From the NCBI GenBank assembly GCA_942493235.1, contig OW818676.1, positions 744,001-808,000 on the forward strand: a stretch of DNA of 64,000 nucleotides. Reading direction: 5' to 3'. This DNA is from ENR-C587 sp942493235 (GTDB lineage: Bacteria > Bacteroidota > Ignavibacteria > Kapaibacteriales > UBA2268). Shown here piece after piece: positions 62,498 through 64,000 of the stretch. A program made the position numbers and the translations under genes. Each line of letters begins with the position of its first letter. Position 1 is the first letter of the stretch. The notes beneath the pieces are model-generated. The model was not told the DNA's origin. It worked only from the letters and a program-made list of their open reading frames with translations, and searched no databases.

Positions 62498-63235
62498 ATG
62501 AAACGTGTATGCTTTTTCACGACACTGCTTATAACTTTAGCATTCCTTAGCTTTGAAAAGAGCTATGCTATTGACCCCGAGTGCTTGCAGATGGTTATGG
62601 ATAATGATGGTTATACTTCTGAAAATATAGATTCAGTGATGGTAGATATATGTACAGATTCACCCACTTATGGACAATGGTATGCAAAAAAAGGAATTAG
62701 TATTCAGTTTTTTGATTATCCATTTATTGAAGAGCCGATTCCACTAAATATAAACAAATATTGGCATGATATTGATACAAGCCTTCCTTTATTGAGAGAT
62801 AAACTTCAGTACATAAGCAATAAATATGGTACTTTTACTATTACCCGAGAGACTGAGTCAGTTTATGCTCATAATATAATGAAAGATTTTATAATTGAGT
62901 TTGAAAATTATATTTCTTTAGGTTCCCTAAGCTTAGATATTATAGATAGTTCAGCAAATGTGAGATCAATTGATTTAAGATATGAACCTCAGCAATTAGA
63001 TGTTAGAGAAAATATTTCAGATACAATTATTTATAATGATGGCAATTTATTGAAAATGAATTACAGTCAAAATTTAAATAGTAAAATCAGACTAATTGAT
63101 ATTTATGGTAATATTTACAATGCTGAATATACTATAGCAAATGAAGGAATTGATATTGATATTTCGTATTTATCAACCGGAGTATATTTCTTGCTTATAG
63201 ATAATACCAAACCAATTAAATTTATAAAATACTGA
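62498..63235 (+). CDS. Array paralogue 10 of 10: secreted mosaic protein, body type B
   Basis: 245 residues, signal peptide type 1 variant (MKRVCFFTTLLITLAFLSF), body type B as in paralogues 2 and 4 (ETESVYAHNIMKDFIIEFEN), but with VDICTDSPTYGQWYAKK from the 6/8/9 group. C-terminus of the YNDGN type. Its stop is TGA, unlike all others, marking the end of the array; no further copy follows in 63236-63450. Confidence 0.85.
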   Translation: MKRVCFFTTLLITLAFLSFEKSYAIDPECLQMVMDNDGYTSENIDSVMVDICTDSPTYGQWYAKKGISIQFFDYPFIEEPIPLNINKYWHDIDTSLPLLRDKLQYISNKYGTFTITRETESVYAHNIMKDFIIEFENYISLGSLSLDIIDSSANVRSIDLRYEPQQLDVRENISDTIIYNDGNLLKMNYSQNLNSKIRLIDIYGNIYNAEYTIANEGIDIDISYLSTGVYFLLIDNTKPIKFIKY

Positions 63236-63450
63236 TTGAGCTATAAAGAACAAAAGAAAAGAGATTTCTAAATCCTGATTTTGGAATAAGAATAGAAATC
63301 TGTCAAATATTTGAATTATGAAAGCTGTAAACAAAAGTGCTATTTTCATAATAATATTAAATTCTAAGTCTGCTTACTTTTTTTTATCCTTTATTTTTCA
63401 TAATTTTGTAGCGATAAAAAGTTTATTGATTTACAAAAGGATAATAAAAA

Positions 63451-64000
63451 ATGTACGGTAATTTAAAGAATTATTTGTCTGAAGAAATCCAAAAACTTCA
63501 CGAGCAAAAATTATATAAAGCAGAGAGAATCATTGAGAGTCCGCAGTCATCTGAAATCACAGTTAAAGGGAAAAAAGTATTAAACTTCTGTGCTAATAAC
63601 TACTTAGGTCTATCCTCCAACCCGGAATTAATTAAAGCAGCACACGAAGAAATCGACCATCGCGGTTATGGACTTTCTTCGGTTCGTTTTATCTGTGGCA
63701 CACAAGATAGCCATAAAATATTAGAGCAAAAAGTATCAAAATTCCTCGGAATGGAAGACTCAATTTTATTTTGCTCTTGCTTCGATGCAAACGGTGCGGT
63801 ATTTGAGCCACTTTTAGGTCCTGACGATGCAATCATAACCGATGCACTTAATCATGCATCAATTATCGACGGTATCAGATTATGCAAAGCTCAACGCTGG
63901 ATATATAACCACGGCGACATGAGAGATGTAGAAGAACTCGACTCTGCAACCGGTAAATCAGGCAAAGGTCTCGAACGCTGTTTAAAAGAAGCTAAAGCAG
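63451..64000 (+). CDS. kbl: Glycine C-acetyltransferase (2-amino-3-ketobutyrate CoA ligase), N-terminal part
   Basis: The frame starts at the ATG at 63451 with AAAGG ten bases upstream and is open to the window edge (183 codons). The N-terminus MYGNLKNYLSEEIQKLHEQK, the KVLNFCANNYLGLSSNPELI motif, GYGLSSVRFICGTQDSHKI and CFDANGAVFEPLLGPDDAII match KBL, a PLP enzyme of the alpha-oxoamine synthase family. With threonine dehydrogenase it converts threonine to glycine and acetyl-CoA. The PLP lysine lies beyond the edge. A paralogous serine palmitoyltransferase or 8-amino-7-oxononanoate synthase is less likely because of the specific start. Confidence 0.9.
   Translation, partial: MYGNLKNYLSEEIQKLHEQKLYKAERIIESPQSSEITVKGKKVLNFCANNYLGLSSNPELIKAAHEEIDHRGYGLSSVRFICGTQDSHKILEQKVSKFLGMEDSILFCSCFDANGAVFEPLLGPDDAIITDALNHASIIDGIRLCKAQRWIYNHGDMRDVEELDSATGKSGKGLERCLKEAKA

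Noticed and set aside
55751..63235. Array considered as a diversity-generating retroelement target
   Set aside because: No reverse transcriptase, template repeat or adenine-specific variability is visible; module shuffling explains the pattern better.

Overview
The window looks like chromosomal DNA of a low-GC member of the Bacteroidota/Chlorobi (FCB) group, most plausibly an Ignavibacteria or Kapabacteria-like lineage. Three things point there. Several promoters fit the Bacteroidota pattern TTG/TTTG-N18-20-TAnnTTTG. Many secreted proteins carry a C-terminal type IX secretion (T9SS type A) sorting domain. There is also a flagellar filament locus, which is rare in classical Bacteroidetes but found in these deeper branches. 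The taxon is an inference; the window holds no rRNA. I saw no tRNA gene, but I could not run a tRNA search.

Layout. 1-6.2 kb: housekeeping genes (RlpA-like lipoprotein, DMT-type membrane protein, ribosomal L9 and S6, a DUF5618-like protein followed by a 72-bp tandem repeat, DnaB). 6.7-10.6 kb: a vitamin B12 locus with promoter, cobalamin riboswitch, a secreted beta-propeller and a BtuB-like TonB-dependent receptor. 10.8-15 kb: overlapping J-domain and HIRAN genes, an interspersed palindromic repeat and a multi-PAS histidine kinase. 15-17.4 kb: methionyl-tRNA synthetase. 18-32.5 kb: two giant secreted proteins (2585 and about 2095 aa). 32.7-34.7 kb: a compact type II restriction-modification pair. 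34.8-41.4 kb (minus strand): asd, a CJM1_0395-type putative metalloprotease, two exported proteins, an MlaD-type protein and ssb. 41.6-45.7 kb (minus strand): flgM, fliT-like, flaG, fliD, fliS and flagellin. 46.2-47.5 kb: rubrerythrin and a flavoprotein-rubredoxin. 47.8-49.8 kb: an Asp-box T9SS protein. 49.9-51.8 kb: an IS110-family element with a frameshifted transposase, lying between two parts of the interspersed palindromic repeat. 52.4-55.3 kb: two lipoproteins and sucD. 55.75-63.2 kb: ten tandem paralogous secreted genes. 63.45 kb to the end: the start of kbl.

Most unusual features. (1) The ten-gene array is a mosaic: two signal-peptide types, four body types and several C-terminal types are shuffled between copies joined by exact 12-nt linkers, and two non-adjacent copies encode identical proteins. 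(2) Two sigma-28-type promoters with exact 11-nt spacing lie upstream of flagellin and of the CJM1_0395-type gene, placing the latter in the flagellar regulon. (3) The B12 locus seems to use a T9SS-exported propeller where Bacteroides uses the lipoprotein BtuG. (4) The IS110 element appears to have inserted in a REP/MITE-like palindrome and carries a structured leader that could be its bridge RNA.
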